DNA from: an uncultured Clostridia bacterium
GTDB taxonomy: Bacteria; Bacillota; Clostridia; TANB77; CAG-508
Direction: 5' to 3'
DNA: 46,035 bases
Assembly: GCA_947167965.1 (NCBI GenBank)
Contig: CAMVJW010000011.1
Location: forward strand, 1 to 46,035
The notes below the pieces were generated by a model that was given only the letters and a program-made list of their open reading frames with translations, searched no databases and was not told the origin of the DNA. Positions 26,702 through 35,200 of this stretch are shown here, piece by piece (the first letter of the stretch is position 1; each line of letters begins with the position of its first letter). A program made the position numbers and the translations under genes.

Positions 26702-27574
26702 GTGATTGATTTGGAATTATTTAGGATATTTAAAGCCGTTGCTGACGAAGAAAAATTAACTAAAGCAAGTGAAGTATTAAATATTTCACAACCAGCAGTA
26801 ACAAAACATATACGTAATTTAGAAAATGAATTGAATGTTCAATTATTTACAAGAAGTAAATATGGAATGATTTTAAATGAAAATGGAAAAAAACTATATA
26901 ATGAAATAAAAATTCCAATTGAAATATTACTAAAATGTAAAGATATATTTAGCATAAATGAAGATGTTAATTTGGGGATACATGGAAATATGCCTAAAAA
27001 AATATATAATCATTTTATTACGAAATATTATGATAATAATAAAAATAGTGTTATGAATATACATATATTAGAAGCAACTGATTTATTTTCAAGGTTAGCA
27101 AATATGAAGATAGATATGGTTTTTTCTAAAAGATATAGTGAAGAATTATATAATACTCAGGAAATTAAATTTATAAAAATTGGAGAATTACATGATGTAT
27201 TTATAGTAAATTCAGATTCTAAATATTTAAAAAAGAAAATAACAAGAAAAGAATTAAAAAATACAACAATATATACTTTGAAAAAATTTTCAAGTGCATA
27301 TCAAAATTTGGTAAAAGTATTAGAATATAATGATGAAGAAGTAATTAATATTGAAAATGTGAATTTTACAGCAATGATTGAATTACTAAATGTTAGAGAT
27401 GTTATTACAGTTATGACACAAGAATATGTTGAAGAAAAAATTGCAAAAAATGAATTAAGCATTTTAGATGTAGGATTTTCACTTCCAAATGCAGAATACG
27501 GTATATATTATAATGTTAAAAATAAATCTCAAAAAATTAATAATTTAATAAAATTATTTACGAGTGGAGTTTAA
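26702..27574 (+). CDS. LysR-family transcriptional regulator (second paralogue)
   Basis: A 290-aa protein with an N-terminal helix-turn-helix (LELFRIFKAVADEEKLTKASE, then ISQPAVTKHIRNLE) and a LysR-type effector domain. The start is GTG, with AAGGAGA eight bases upstream. It matches the regulator at 22253 closely in the first 60 residues and in scattered blocks of the effector domain (for example the HDVFIVN and PNAEYGIYYN regions). LysR regulators often act on a divergent neighbour; here that would be agrA-agrC, across a 297-bp gap. That link is inference. Confidence 0.9.
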   Translation: MIDLELFRIFKAVADEEKLTKASEVLNISQPAVTKHIRNLENELNVQLFTRSKYGMILNENGKKLYNEIKIPIEILLKCKDIFSINEDVNLGIHGNMPKKIYNHFITKYYDNNKNSVMNIHILEATDLFSRLANMKIDMVFSKRYSEELYNTQEIKFIKIGELHDVFIVNSDSKYLKKKITRKELKNTTIYTLKKFSSAYQNLVKVLEYNDEEVINIENVNFTAMIELLNVRDVITVMTQEYVEEKIAKNELSILDVGFSLPNAEYGIYYNVKNKSQKINNLIKLFTSGV

Positions 27575-27603
27575 AGTATAACTAAAAGTTATACTTTGAC
27601 TCC
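27566..27603 (+). terminator. Hairpin at the end of second LysR-type gene
   Basis: GGAGT...AAAGTATAACT pairs with AGTTATACTTT...ACTCC around AAA, beginning within the last codons. The T run behind it is interrupted, so it may be a weak terminator or an mRNA-stabilising stem. Confidence 0.5.
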
Positions 27604-27672
27604 ATATTTATATTTTACATTTTAATACAAACTTATTATAATTAAATTAATAAGTGTAAGGGGGAGTATAAA

Positions 27673-28437
27673 ATGTATTCAAAAACAATTTTAAATGATA
27701 ATAATGAAAAAATTTTTGTTGAAGTATATGAGCCAGTATCTATTAAATCAACTATTATATTTTGCCATGGCATTACTGGTTGCAGAAAGGGAAGAACAAT
27801 TGAAGATGATTATTTTCAAAGATTTGCATCACATTTAACTAAATACAATTACAAGGTGGTTTTATTTGACTATTCTGGACATGGAGATAGTGAAGGAAAT
27901 AGCCAAGATGTTTGCTTAAGTAAAAGTGTATCTGAATTAGAAAAAGTTTTTTATGAAGAAGCCAAAACAGACAAAGTAGACTTTTTGGTATTCTCTTATG
28001 GTGCAACGGTATTATGTAGATTTTTAGAACAGCACCAAAATATCAAGCCCAATCATATTGCAATGATAAGTCCAGGATTTGATCCATTATATAGTGGTTT
28101 CTTAGATGAGAATAATATTTTTGGAAAAGATATTGCAAAAGCATATTACAGTGGAGAAATGAAGAAAAAAGGGTATGCTATTGTGGGAGCTAAAAACTTC
28201 AAGCTTGGAATAAATTTTATTGAAGAACTTAAATCATTTAAACCAGATTATTTGACAAAGATTGGTTCAAAATTACTTGTTTTATCTGGTAACAATGATA
28301 TTATAATTGACACAAAATTTAATCATGAATTTTGTAAAAAACATAATATTAGGAACATTGACTATGACGCTTCACATTCACTATTTGAAGAAATAGATAA
28401 GGCTTTTTACGATATAGAAGAATTTCTTAATAATTAA
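27673..28437 (+). CDS. Alpha/beta hydrolase (esterase/lipase-like)
   Basis: A 254-aa serine hydrolase fold with the oxyanion motif CHGITG at about 31-36, nucleophile Ser108 in VFSYGA, acid Asp209 in SGNND, and base His235 in DASHSLFEE. The nucleophile elbow lacks the usual first glycine of GxSxG (Val-Phe-Ser-Tyr-Gly). There is no signal peptide, so it is cytoplasmic. AGGGGGAG is the SD. It follows the second LysR-type gene in the same direction, 98 bases on, and could be one of its targets. Confidence 0.85.
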   Translation: MYSKTILNDNNEKIFVEVYEPVSIKSTIIFCHGITGCRKGRTIEDDYFQRFASHLTKYNYKVVLFDYSGHGDSEGNSQDVCLSKSVSELEKVFYEEAKTDKVDFLVFSYGATVLCRFLEQHQNIKPNHIAMISPGFDPLYSGFLDENNIFGKDIAKAYYSGEMKKKGYAIVGAKNFKLGINFIEELKSFKPDYLTKIGSKLLVLSGNNDIIIDTKFNHEFCKKHNIRNIDYDASHSLFEEIDKAFYDIEEFLNN

Positions 28438-28483
28438 GTTATACTTAATAATAAGGTTGAAAAAAGAATAGTCAATTATACAA

Positions 28484-28518
28484 AATAACTAAAGTAAAAA
28501 TCTTTAGTTATTTTTTTT
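28484..28518 (+). terminator. Terminator after alpha/beta hydrolase
   Basis: AATAACTAAAG pairs with CTTTAGTTATT, followed by eight T residues in total. Confidence 0.88.
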
Positions 28519-28568
28519 GCGCCTAAAACATACAATTAATACAAATGAGCGGAAAGGAATTTAAATTT

Positions 28569-29375
28569 ATGAATAAAGAAACTAGGGTAATAGTTTTAGG
28601 AGGACTACTGACTTTAATACTTACTTTAAGTGTATTTAATGGAATAAATACAAGTGAAATAAATACAAATTCAAATATAAGTGTAGATAACACAAAAATA
28701 GGTTGGGGAATAAAAAGAAATGATAATCATGACCAACCAGATTTAGGAAGTACCAATAAAGCTTTAATTGAAAAATATAGTGGAATAGCAATGGGAAATA
28801 ATGAAGATAAAAGTATATATTTAACATTTGATCTAGGATATGAGGGGGGATATACTTCTAAAATTCTAGATGATTTAAAAGATAGAAATGTTAAAGCTGT
28901 ATTTTTTATAACTGCACATTACTTAAATACAGCCTCTGAGTTGGTTGAAAGAATGATAAATGAAGGCCATATTGTAGGAAATCATACAGTTAATCATAAA
29001 AGTATGCCAGATTTATCTGATAATGAGATAAAAAAAGAATTAATGACATTAAACCAAACTGTGTATGAAAAATATAATTATGAGATGAAATATATGAGAC
29101 CTCCAAAGGGAGAATATAGTGAAAGAACATTAAAAATATCTGAAGAATTAGGATTTAAAACAGTAATGTGGAGTTTTGCATATGTTGACTGGGATGATAA
29201 GAATCAACCATCTAATTCAGATGCATTAAATAAGATTAAATCTAATTTTCATAATGGAGAGGTAATGCTTCTACATGCTACATCAAAAACAAACTCAGAG
29301 ATTATGGGAGATATTATAGATGAAGCAAGAAATGAAGGATATGAATTTAAATCTATAGATGAGTTTAAAAACTAA
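28569..29375 (+). CDS. pdaA: PdaA-type polysaccharide deacetylase (spore cortex)
   Basis: A 268-aa secreted or membrane-anchored enzyme with an N-terminal hydrophobic segment (about 5-22). The PdaA-specific GWGIKRNDNHDQP block (about 44-56) precedes a NodB domain with TFDLGYEGGYTSKILDDL and the metal motif HTVNH. RPPKGEYSE and the final LLHATS strand follow. PdaA deacetylates N-acetylmuramic acid to form muramic-delta-lactam in the spore cortex. I chose the ATG at 28569 (SD GGAAAGGAA); the ATG at 28545 lies upstream of that SD. It stands next to yqfC/yqfD, which are also sporulation genes. Confidence 0.9.
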   Translation: MNKETRVIVLGGLLTLILTLSVFNGINTSEINTNSNISVDNTKIGWGIKRNDNHDQPDLGSTNKALIEKYSGIAMGNNEDKSIYLTFDLGYEGGYTSKILDDLKDRNVKAVFFITAHYLNTASELVERMINEGHIVGNHTVNHKSMPDLSDNEIKKELMTLNQTVYEKYNYEMKYMRPPKGEYSERTLKISEELGFKTVMWSFAYVDWDDKNQPSNSDALNKIKSNFHNGEVMLLHATSKTNSEIMGDIIDEARNEGYEFKSIDEFKN

Positions 29376-29431
29376 GAAATGTGAATTCAAACTAACATAT
29401 AATTTGCTTTATGGAAGGAATGATTTTTGCT

Positions 29432-29707
29432 ATGAGAAAGAGAAGAAACTTAAATGAAATTCTTGAGATTCCAAAAGAAATATATACCGATATCCCCAAT
29501 ATTATTATTACGGGATTCGAAGAAATTGTAATAGAAAATAGTAAAGGAATTTTAGAATATGAAGAATGTTTTATTAAAATAAATACTAAAATTGGAATAA
29601 TTGATATAAATGGAATGAATTTAAAATTAGAAAAAATGAATGAGGAAAATTTAAAAATTATAGGAAAAGTAGAAATGATAGAGCTTGAGAAAAATAGAGA
29701 TGATTAA
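29432..29707 (+). CDS. yqfC: YqfC-family sporulation protein
   Basis: A 91-aa protein matching YqfC in size, pattern and position: EILEIPKEIYTDIPNIIITGFEEIVIEN, then GILEYEECFIKI and a beta-rich C-terminus. YqfC is made under sigma-E with YqfD. The start at 29432 places GGAAGGA twelve bases upstream; the ATG at 29411 is also open but overlaps the SD. The next gene, yqfD, begins nine bases after its stop, as in most spore formers. Confidence 0.85.
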   Translation: MRKRRNLNEILEIPKEIYTDIPNIIITGFEEIVIENSKGILEYEECFIKINTKIGIIDINGMNLKLEKMNEENLKIIGKVEMIELEKNRDD

Positions 29708-29716
29708 GGGGGAAAA

Positions 29717-30877
29717 ATGCTTGTAAAACTTTTAATTAGACTGATTTTAGGGTATGTAAGAATAGAAGTTGAAGGGTATTATATAGAAAGATTTATTAAT
29801 ATTTGTACAATAAACAGAATATTTATGTGGAATTTAAAAAGAGAAAAAGGAGTTAAATTATATTTAAATATTGGTATAAAAGATTTTAAAAAATTAAATA
29901 TTATATTAAGAAAAACAAATTGCAAAGTTAGGATTAAAAACAAAAGAGGAATTCCTTTTTTATTAAATAGATATAAAAAGAGAAAAGTTTTTTTAGTATG
30001 TTTGATAATAGTAATAGCTTTAATTTATGTAAGTTCAAAATTTATTTGGAATATTGAAATTAATGTAAAAGATAATTATGAGATAAAAAATATTCAAGAT
30101 GACCTAAGAGAAGAAGGACTAAAAAGAGGTGCTATAAAGTCAAAATTAAATATTGACGAAATAATAAATAATATAAAATTAAAAAGAAATGATATTTCAT
30201 GGATGGGAATTGATTTAAAAGGAACAAACATAAAAATTAATATTGTTAAAGCAGAAGAACCTACGGAAATATTAGATAACACAAAAAATTGTGATATAGT
30301 TGCTAGAAAAGATGGGATAATAAATAGAATAATAGCTCAAAATGGAACTGCGATGGTAAAACCAGGAGACAAAGTCAAAAAAGGAGATGTTTTAATTGCA
30401 GGATATATGGAGGGAAAATATACAGGTATAAGATATGTCCATAGTTTAGGAGAAGTTACTGCAAAAATTATTTATAAAAAAGAAAAAAGTATTCTATTTG
30501 AAGAAAATATAAAAAGTATAACAGGGAAAAAAGAAAATAAATATGGAATAAAAATTGGAAACAGTATGATAAAACTATATTTTAAAAAGTCAAAATATGA
30601 TTTATATAAAACAGAAACTAAAGAAACAAAATTATTTAAAAATATATCAATAATAAAAACAGTAAATGAAGAACAAATTATAGAAAATGTATCACGCTCA
30701 GTAGAAGAAGCGGTAAATTTAGGAAAAGAAGAATTATCAAAAGAAATAGAAAGTAAAATCGAGAATAAAGAAAATATAATAAATAAAAAAATAGAATTTA
30801 TTGAATCTGAAAATGCCGTAATTGTAACAGTAATTTATGAAGTTGAAGAAAATATAGGAATAAAAAAAGAAAATTAG
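29717..30877 (+). CDS. yqfD: YqfD-family sporulation protein
   Basis: A 386-aa protein of the sporulation stage IV YqfD family. It has a cytoplasmic N-terminus with FINICTINRIFMW (about 27-39), one membrane helix at about 91-107, and then a large extracytoplasmic part. That part has WMGIDLKGTNIKINIVKAEEP and VARKDGIINRIIAQNGTAMVKPGD, a signature stretch of the family. It is encoded directly after yqfC with SD AAGGGGG. Its exact role is unknown, but it is needed for efficient sporulation in Bacillus relatives. Confidence 0.9.
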   Translation: MLVKLLIRLILGYVRIEVEGYYIERFINICTINRIFMWNLKREKGVKLYLNIGIKDFKKLNIILRKTNCKVRIKNKRGIPFLLNRYKKRKVFLVCLIIVIALIYVSSKFIWNIEINVKDNYEIKNIQDDLREEGLKRGAIKSKLNIDEIINNIKLKRNDISWMGIDLKGTNIKINIVKAEEPTEILDNTKNCDIVARKDGIINRIIAQNGTAMVKPGDKVKKGDVLIAGYMEGKYTGIRYVHSLGEVTAKIIYKKEKSILFEENIKSITGKKENKYGIKIGNSMIKLYFKKSKYDLYKTETKETKLFKNISIIKTVNEEQIIENVSRSVEEAVNLGKEELSKEIESKIENKENIINKKIEFIESENAVIVTVIYEVEENIGIKKEN

Positions 30878-30879
30878 TT

Positions 30880-30913
30880 AAAAAATAGCAAAATATTATT
30901 GCTATTTTTTTTT
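30880..30913 (+). terminator. Terminator after yqfCD
   Basis: AAAAAATAGCAA pairs with TTGCTATTTTTTTT, with a T run. Confidence 0.85.
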
Positions 30914-30977
30914 ATTTGGTATAGAATTAAAATGGTTATAGGGTACAACAGAAAAACATTGTAAAGGGGAGAGCCGT

Positions 30978-32180
30978 ATGAATGAAACTAGTTTAAAAAT
31001 TACAGGAGCAAATAACTCGTTTTTAAATAGAGTAACAAACACTCTTTCAAAGATATTAATACCAACAAAAGTAGGTATTAATGGAATGTTAATTGCTGTT
31101 AAAAGAAATTCTATGTTAAAAGCATTTGAAAAATTTACAGCAGAAGATGATAAAGAATTATTTGAAAAAAAATATGACGAAGCTTATGAAGCTTATTTAG
31201 AAGCATTAGATAAATATGTAATGGATTCAATATATAAAAAAGTAAAAAATAATACTGCAACAGATTTTGAAAAAGATGCATTATCAAATTATTATAGTGT
31301 TACAGCACTTAAAGAAAATGAATATGTTGAATATAAATATAGAAAACAAAAATTTTTACTAGAATTAGATAATGAAAGCGTAAAAAATACAGCAAAAGAA
31401 AAAGTAATTGATAGATTTAATAATTTTTATATTAAGAAAATGGATTGGCTATATAAAGGGATATTAAAGAATTATTCAATTAAAATAGCAGATTCAACTG
31501 TAAAATATGATTCAACAAAAGAATGGGTTTATTTAAAAATATTTAGTACATTAAAAGAATATATACAAAATATTTTAACAATGAAATTTAATGATGAAAA
31601 CTATGATAAATTAGAAGATATAAAAGCAGAATATGAAAAATATGAGGCTTATGAAGTTGGAAAATTAGATCAAAGAGATAATATAGAAAAAAATATGTTA
31701 TTACTTGGATTAAGTAGAAAATTATTTACACATAGTTTACCACTTACTGTTGCTGAACAATGTTATTTAAAACTATTAAAAGATGCAAGGACATTAGTTC
31801 AAGATACAAAAATGTCATCAAGAAGAGAAAAAGCTTATAATACTTTAATCAATTTGATAGAAGACTATAATATTAAACTTTTATCAACTAAAGTATATTG
31901 GGATAGCTCAGAACAAAGAGATGCATTTAAGAACTTCTGGAGTGAATATAAAAAAATAAGCAAATTAAAAGAAACAGACTTTATAGAATATGTGAAACAA
32001 AAAGAAACATTATTTATTAAAGATGATATTAAAAAGATTAGAATGGAAAAATTAGATTATACAAAACTAATTAAATACTATAAAAGAAAATTAGTTGATT
32101 ATGGGGTAATGAAACAAATAGAAGGATACAATTCAACTGGTTCATATAGTAAGATAAAAAATGCAAAAATAGCAGTTTAA
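30978..32180 (+). CDS. Hypothetical helical protein between yqfD and ybeY
   Basis: A 400-aa soluble protein that I do not recognise. The N-terminus (LKITGANNSFLNRVTNTLSK) is followed by a mildly hydrophobic patch (IPTKVGINGMLIAVKRN). The rest is highly charged and helical with no cysteine-pair, P-loop or membrane motif. The SD (GGGGAGAG) is strong, and codon use is like its neighbours, so it is a real gene. In Bacillus and most Clostridia this place holds phoH; here phoH is absent and this gene takes its position, with terminators on both sides. A stage-specific sporulation function is possible, from context only. Confidence 0.7.
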   Translation: MNETSLKITGANNSFLNRVTNTLSKILIPTKVGINGMLIAVKRNSMLKAFEKFTAEDDKELFEKKYDEAYEAYLEALDKYVMDSIYKKVKNNTATDFEKDALSNYYSVTALKENEYVEYKYRKQKFLLELDNESVKNTAKEKVIDRFNNFYIKKMDWLYKGILKNYSIKIADSTVKYDSTKEWVYLKIFSTLKEYIQNILTMKFNDENYDKLEDIKAEYEKYEAYEVGKLDQRDNIEKNMLLLGLSRKLFTHSLPLTVAEQCYLKLLKDARTLVQDTKMSSRREKAYNTLINLIEDYNIKLLSTKVYWDSSEQRDAFKNFWSEYKKISKLKETDFIEYVKQKETLFIKDDIKKIRMEKLDYTKLIKYYKRKLVDYGVMKQIEGYNSTGSYSKIKNAKIAV

Positions 32181-32186
32181 AATACC

Positions 32187-32224
32187 AAAGCCTATCAGAG
32201 TTAATAAATTTTGATAGGCTTTTA
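32187..32224 (+). terminator. Terminator after 400-aa gene
   Basis: AAAGCCTATCA pairs with TTGATAGGCTTT, followed by T residues. Confidence 0.8.
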
Positions 32225-32248
32225 TAATATAAAAAAGGATTTGAAATT

Positions 32249-32722
32249 ATGTATGAAATAGAATATAAAGATATAAGAAAAAACAAAAAATATGATGAAG
32301 CAATCTCAAAAGTATTAGAAAAATGTTTTGAAGTTGAAAATATTCCTAATGAAAAAATGATTGTTAGTGTTATTTTAACAAATTCTGAAAATATAAGAGA
32401 ATATAATAGGGAGTATAGAAATATAGATAAGGCAACTGATGTATTATCTTTTCCAATGTTTGAAAAAACAGAAATTGATGAAATGATTAAAAATAAAAGT
32501 TTTGAACATATGGATGTTTTAGGAGATACGATTATTTCTATTGAACAAGTTAAAGAACAAGCTGAAGAATATGGTCATAGTTTTGAAAGAGAGTTAAGCT
32601 ATATGGTAGTACATAGTTTCTATCATTTAATGGGATATGATCATATAAAAAAAGAGGATAAAGTATTAATGAGACCAAAGGAGGAATATGTTTTAAATCT
32701 TCTAGGGATTACTAGAGAATAA
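32249..32722 (+). CDS. ybeY: Endoribonuclease YbeY (16S rRNA maturation)
   Basis: A 157-aa metal-dependent endoribonuclease acting in 16S rRNA 3' maturation and ribosome quality control. The UPF0054 signature is clear: His122, His126 and His132 in HSFYHLMGYDH. It is preceded by the conserved IREYNREYRNIDKATDVLSFP (about 49-69) and LGDTIIS. The length is usual. AAAGGA lies upstream of the ATG. It normally follows phoH; here a 400-aa unknown gene lies in that position. Confidence 0.95.
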   Translation: MYEIEYKDIRKNKKYDEAISKVLEKCFEVENIPNEKMIVSVILTNSENIREYNREYRNIDKATDVLSFPMFEKTEIDEMIKNKSFEHMDVLGDTIISIEQVKEQAEEYGHSFERELSYMVVHSFYHLMGYDHIKKEDKVLMRPKEEYVLNLLGITRE

Positions 32723-32748
32723 GGAATTGATATTTGAGGTGAAATTAT

Positions 32749-33237
32749 TTGGATAATAATGAAGAAAAATATATAACAGAGATTATGGATAAAATGGAGA
32801 AAATCCAATATGGATGGATTGACATTAATGATGAAATTCATATAAATACTATTAAAGATTTACAAAGCTTATATAGACTGGCAAATATTGATGAAATAAT
32901 TGAAAATAAAGTTGGAATATGTTTTGATCAGGTTGAACTAGAAAGATTTTATTTTAATAAATTTGAAACGCATTCTTATGCTATTATTACTACACATATG
33001 GTTCATACTTTTTTGGCTTTAAAAAGTGGCACAGACTATGTATATTTCGAACATTCTTCTGCTAAGTCAAAAGGCATTTACTATTTTAAAAGTTTGGAAT
33101 TATTATTGGAATTTGCTATAAATGAATTTATGAAAAGACATAATTTAAAAAATAAAGCAAGTGTAAAACTTATTCCTTATAATAAATTACCACAAAGAAT
33201 TACTTTTAATGAAATAAAGAAGCTTTTTGGTTATTAA
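32749..33237 (+). CDS. Transglutaminase-like protein
   Basis: A 162-aa protein starting at TTG, with GAGGTG as SD. GICFDQVELERFYF (Cys58) resembles the nucleophile region of transglutaminase-like cysteine enzymes (GxCxDxAxL). His86 in VHTFLAL and Glu101 in YFEHS could complete a catalytic set in the right order. The overall identity to known families is too low for a substrate call. The start lies 26 bases after ybeY, so it may be cotranscribed. Alternative: a non-catalytic member of the fold. Confidence 0.55.
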   Translation: MDNNEEKYITEIMDKMEKIQYGWIDINDEIHINTIKDLQSLYRLANIDEIIENKVGICFDQVELERFYFNKFETHSYAIITTHMVHTFLALKSGTDYVYFEHSSAKSKGIYYFKSLELLLEFAINEFMKRHNLKNKASVKLIPYNKLPQRITFNEIKKLFGY

Positions 33238-33304
33238 TTAGAGTGGTAAAAAAATATAATGATACAAGACAAAGATATTTAAATAAAACAAGGAGAAAAA
33301 TGAA

Positions 33305-33838
33305 ATGGAAAAAAATAATAGGGATTATAGTGAAAAATTAGAAACTAAAAGGTTAATTCTTAGAAAATATAATCAAGATGATTTTGAAATGTTATATGAA
33401 AATTATGTTAGTGATGAAAAAGTTCCTATGTATTGTACTTGGAAACCTTGTAAAACATTTGAAGAAGCATATGAATTATTAAATAGTTGGTATAGAGGAT
33501 ATGAAAAACATCCTGAAAAATCAATGTGGATGATTGTAGAAAAGTCATCAAATAAAGGAATAGGAATAATAAGGGTTACAAATATATGGTCAGAGGATAA
33601 CAAATGTGAAATTGGATATAGTATGGGTTCAGAATGGTGGGGAAAAGGTTATATGACAGAGGCAGTAAGAGAAGTTGTAAGATATTTAACTGAAGAGATA
33701 GGATTTAATATAATAGTAGCTGATGGAGTTTCAAGAACTAATATCGGTTCTAAAAAAGTCTTAGAAAAAAATGATTTTATACAATCATATACAAATCCAG
33801 ATGGAACGTTATGTTACGATTATGAACAAAGTAGATGA
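33305..33838 (+). CDS. GNAT N-acetyltransferase, RimJ/RimL-like
   Basis: A 177-aa acetyltransferase. The N-terminus LETKRLILRKYNQDDFEMLYENY is typical of the RimJ/RimL branch. The acetyl-CoA loop is EIGYSMGSEWWGKGYMTEAVREVVRYL (about 102-128), followed by NIGSKKVLEKNDFI. The substrate is unknown; this branch includes acylators of ribosomal proteins and of small amines. The SD is AAGGAGA. The gene ends before a bidirectional terminator shared with the convergent gene. Confidence 0.92.
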   Translation: MEKNNRDYSEKLETKRLILRKYNQDDFEMLYENYVSDEKVPMYCTWKPCKTFEEAYELLNSWYRGYEKHPEKSMWMIVEKSSNKGIGIIRVTNIWSEDNKCEIGYSMGSEWWGKGYMTEAVREVVRYLTEEIGFNIIVADGVSRTNIGSKKVLEKNDFIQSYTNPDGTLCYDYEQSR

Positions 33839-33900
33839 AAAGATGTAGAAAAAGATTAAATTGTGTTATAAAAAATCAAAAGTATTTTGTATAATAATGG

Positions 33901-33947
33901 AAAAAGTCAATATAAAATTGGTGAAAATTTTATACTGACTTTTTTTA
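33901..33947. terminator. Bidirectional terminator
   Basis: AAAAAGTCAATATAAAA pairs with TTTTATACTGACTTTTTTT (one mismatch) between convergent genes. Confidence 0.8.
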
Positions 33948-35018
33948 TGCTTTTTCCTTTGATGATCTAAAAATTTGATGTTTTAATTTAAATAAAAATG
34001 AAAAAAGTTTAAATTTATTATTACTTAATGCTGTTTCAGTACCACCATATTTAATAATATTTGCTTTATGATCTAATTTATTTTTGATTTCAATATAGAA
34101 ATTATCAAAAAAGGTATAATAATCGGTAATACCAATGATTTCACCAAATTGATCTAGTTTATCAATAAATAAATCAATATCTTCTAGAGTTTTTATTTGA
34201 TTAAACTTATAATTCCAAAATTCTGTTATAATTGTATTTTGCAATTCAAAATAATTTTTATTTATATTTTTCTTATATAAATCTATCTTCTCTTGAATTT
34301 TTGAAAAATTAGATTTAGTGTTTTGTAATTTATTATTTAACAATATTATTTTTTCTTCTAAAGATGTAATATAATCAAAACCTTTAATTATTTTGTTATA
34401 AGTGGAAATAGAAGTAAATTCAATTATTTTATTTTTTAAATCATCAGTAGAAAAAAATGTACTATTAAATAAGATTACTTCATCAATAAAAAACATAAAT
34501 TCATTTAGAAGAGAACATTCAATAGGGTAATATGAAGGACTTGGGGTAAATAAATCTATATTATAGTATTTTTCAAAATCAGGTTCTATACCTATTATTC
34601 TAGCAGATAAATATTGAACAGCAGCTTCATTTAATCCAGTGCCTATAGTTTTAAATTTAGAATAAGTTGAAAGCCCCATTTTAAGAAGTTTTCCATTAGA
34701 ATCTTTTACTTCTTGTAGATAATGAATACATTCATGGATTGCAAATTCTACTAAATCTTCATTAGATATATTAGAGTTAAAATATATCGAAGAATTTTTA
34801 TAACAATAGCTTGCTTCTTGCATTCCTTCAGGCATTTTAGCTTTATACATATTTAATTCACATAGTTTATTATATATTTCATTTGCATTTAAACCATAAT
34901 CTGGAAATGTATTTTTTATTTTTTGAGATACACTATTTGCTATATTTTCTACAATTTCTGTTGGTATTTTTTCTATAACTATAATACCATCTTTTTGTAA
35001 TTGTTTTTCAACATTCAT
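33945..35018 (-). CDS. Putative zincin (HExxH) protein of unknown family
   Basis: A 357-aa protein that I do not recognise. It contains a metalloprotease-like HECIHY (His95, Glu96, His99) and a plausible third ligand, Glu131, in GLNEAAVQYLSAR, 32 residues later, as in gluzincin-like folds. It has no signal peptide or membrane helix, so it appears cytoplasmic. The C-terminal half is a charged coiled-coil region (about 215-320). Own promoter region and SD (GAAAGGAA). Between GNAT and asd there is no functional hint. Confidence 0.65.
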   Translation of the reverse strand: MNVEKQLQKDGIIVIEKIPTEIVENIANSVSQKIKNTFPDYGLNANEIYNKLCELNMYKAKMPEGMQEASYCYKNSSIYFNSNISNEDLVEFAIHECIHYLQEVKDSNGKLLKMGLSTYSKFKTIGTGLNEAAVQYLSARIIGIEPDFEKYYNIDLFTPSPSYYPIECSLLNEFMFFIDEVILFNSTFFSTDDLKNKIIEFTSISTYNKIIKGFDYITSLEEKIILLNNKLQNTKSNFSKIQEKIDLYKKNINKNYFELQNTIITEFWNYKFNQIKTLEDIDLFIDKLDQFGEIIGITDYYTFFDNFYIEIKNKLDHKANIIKYGGTETALSNNKFKLFSFLFKLKHQIFRSSKEKA

Positions 35019-35169
35019 AGATTTTTTCCTTTCGAATATATTATACTATAAAATAATAACAATATGGTTACTTTTTTATTACATTTTACATACATTTATT
35101 TATATAATAAATAATAAAAAAAACATATAATTAAAACTTTATTAAATGGAATATTAGTTTTTATAGTAG

Positions 35170-35199
35170 AAAAAAGACCGAGCTTTTTATAGCAAGGTC
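35170..35199 (-). terminator. Terminator after asd
   Basis: On the minus strand GACC..GCT pairs with AGC..GGTC, with an inner bulge, followed by TTTTTT. Confidence 0.7.
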
Positions 35200-35200
35200 A

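Noticed and set aside
35019..35200. Lysine riboswitch near asd
   Set aside because: This interval is downstream of asd, which is transcribed leftwards. The true upstream side (36188-36391) is AT-rich with no L-box-like conserved segments.
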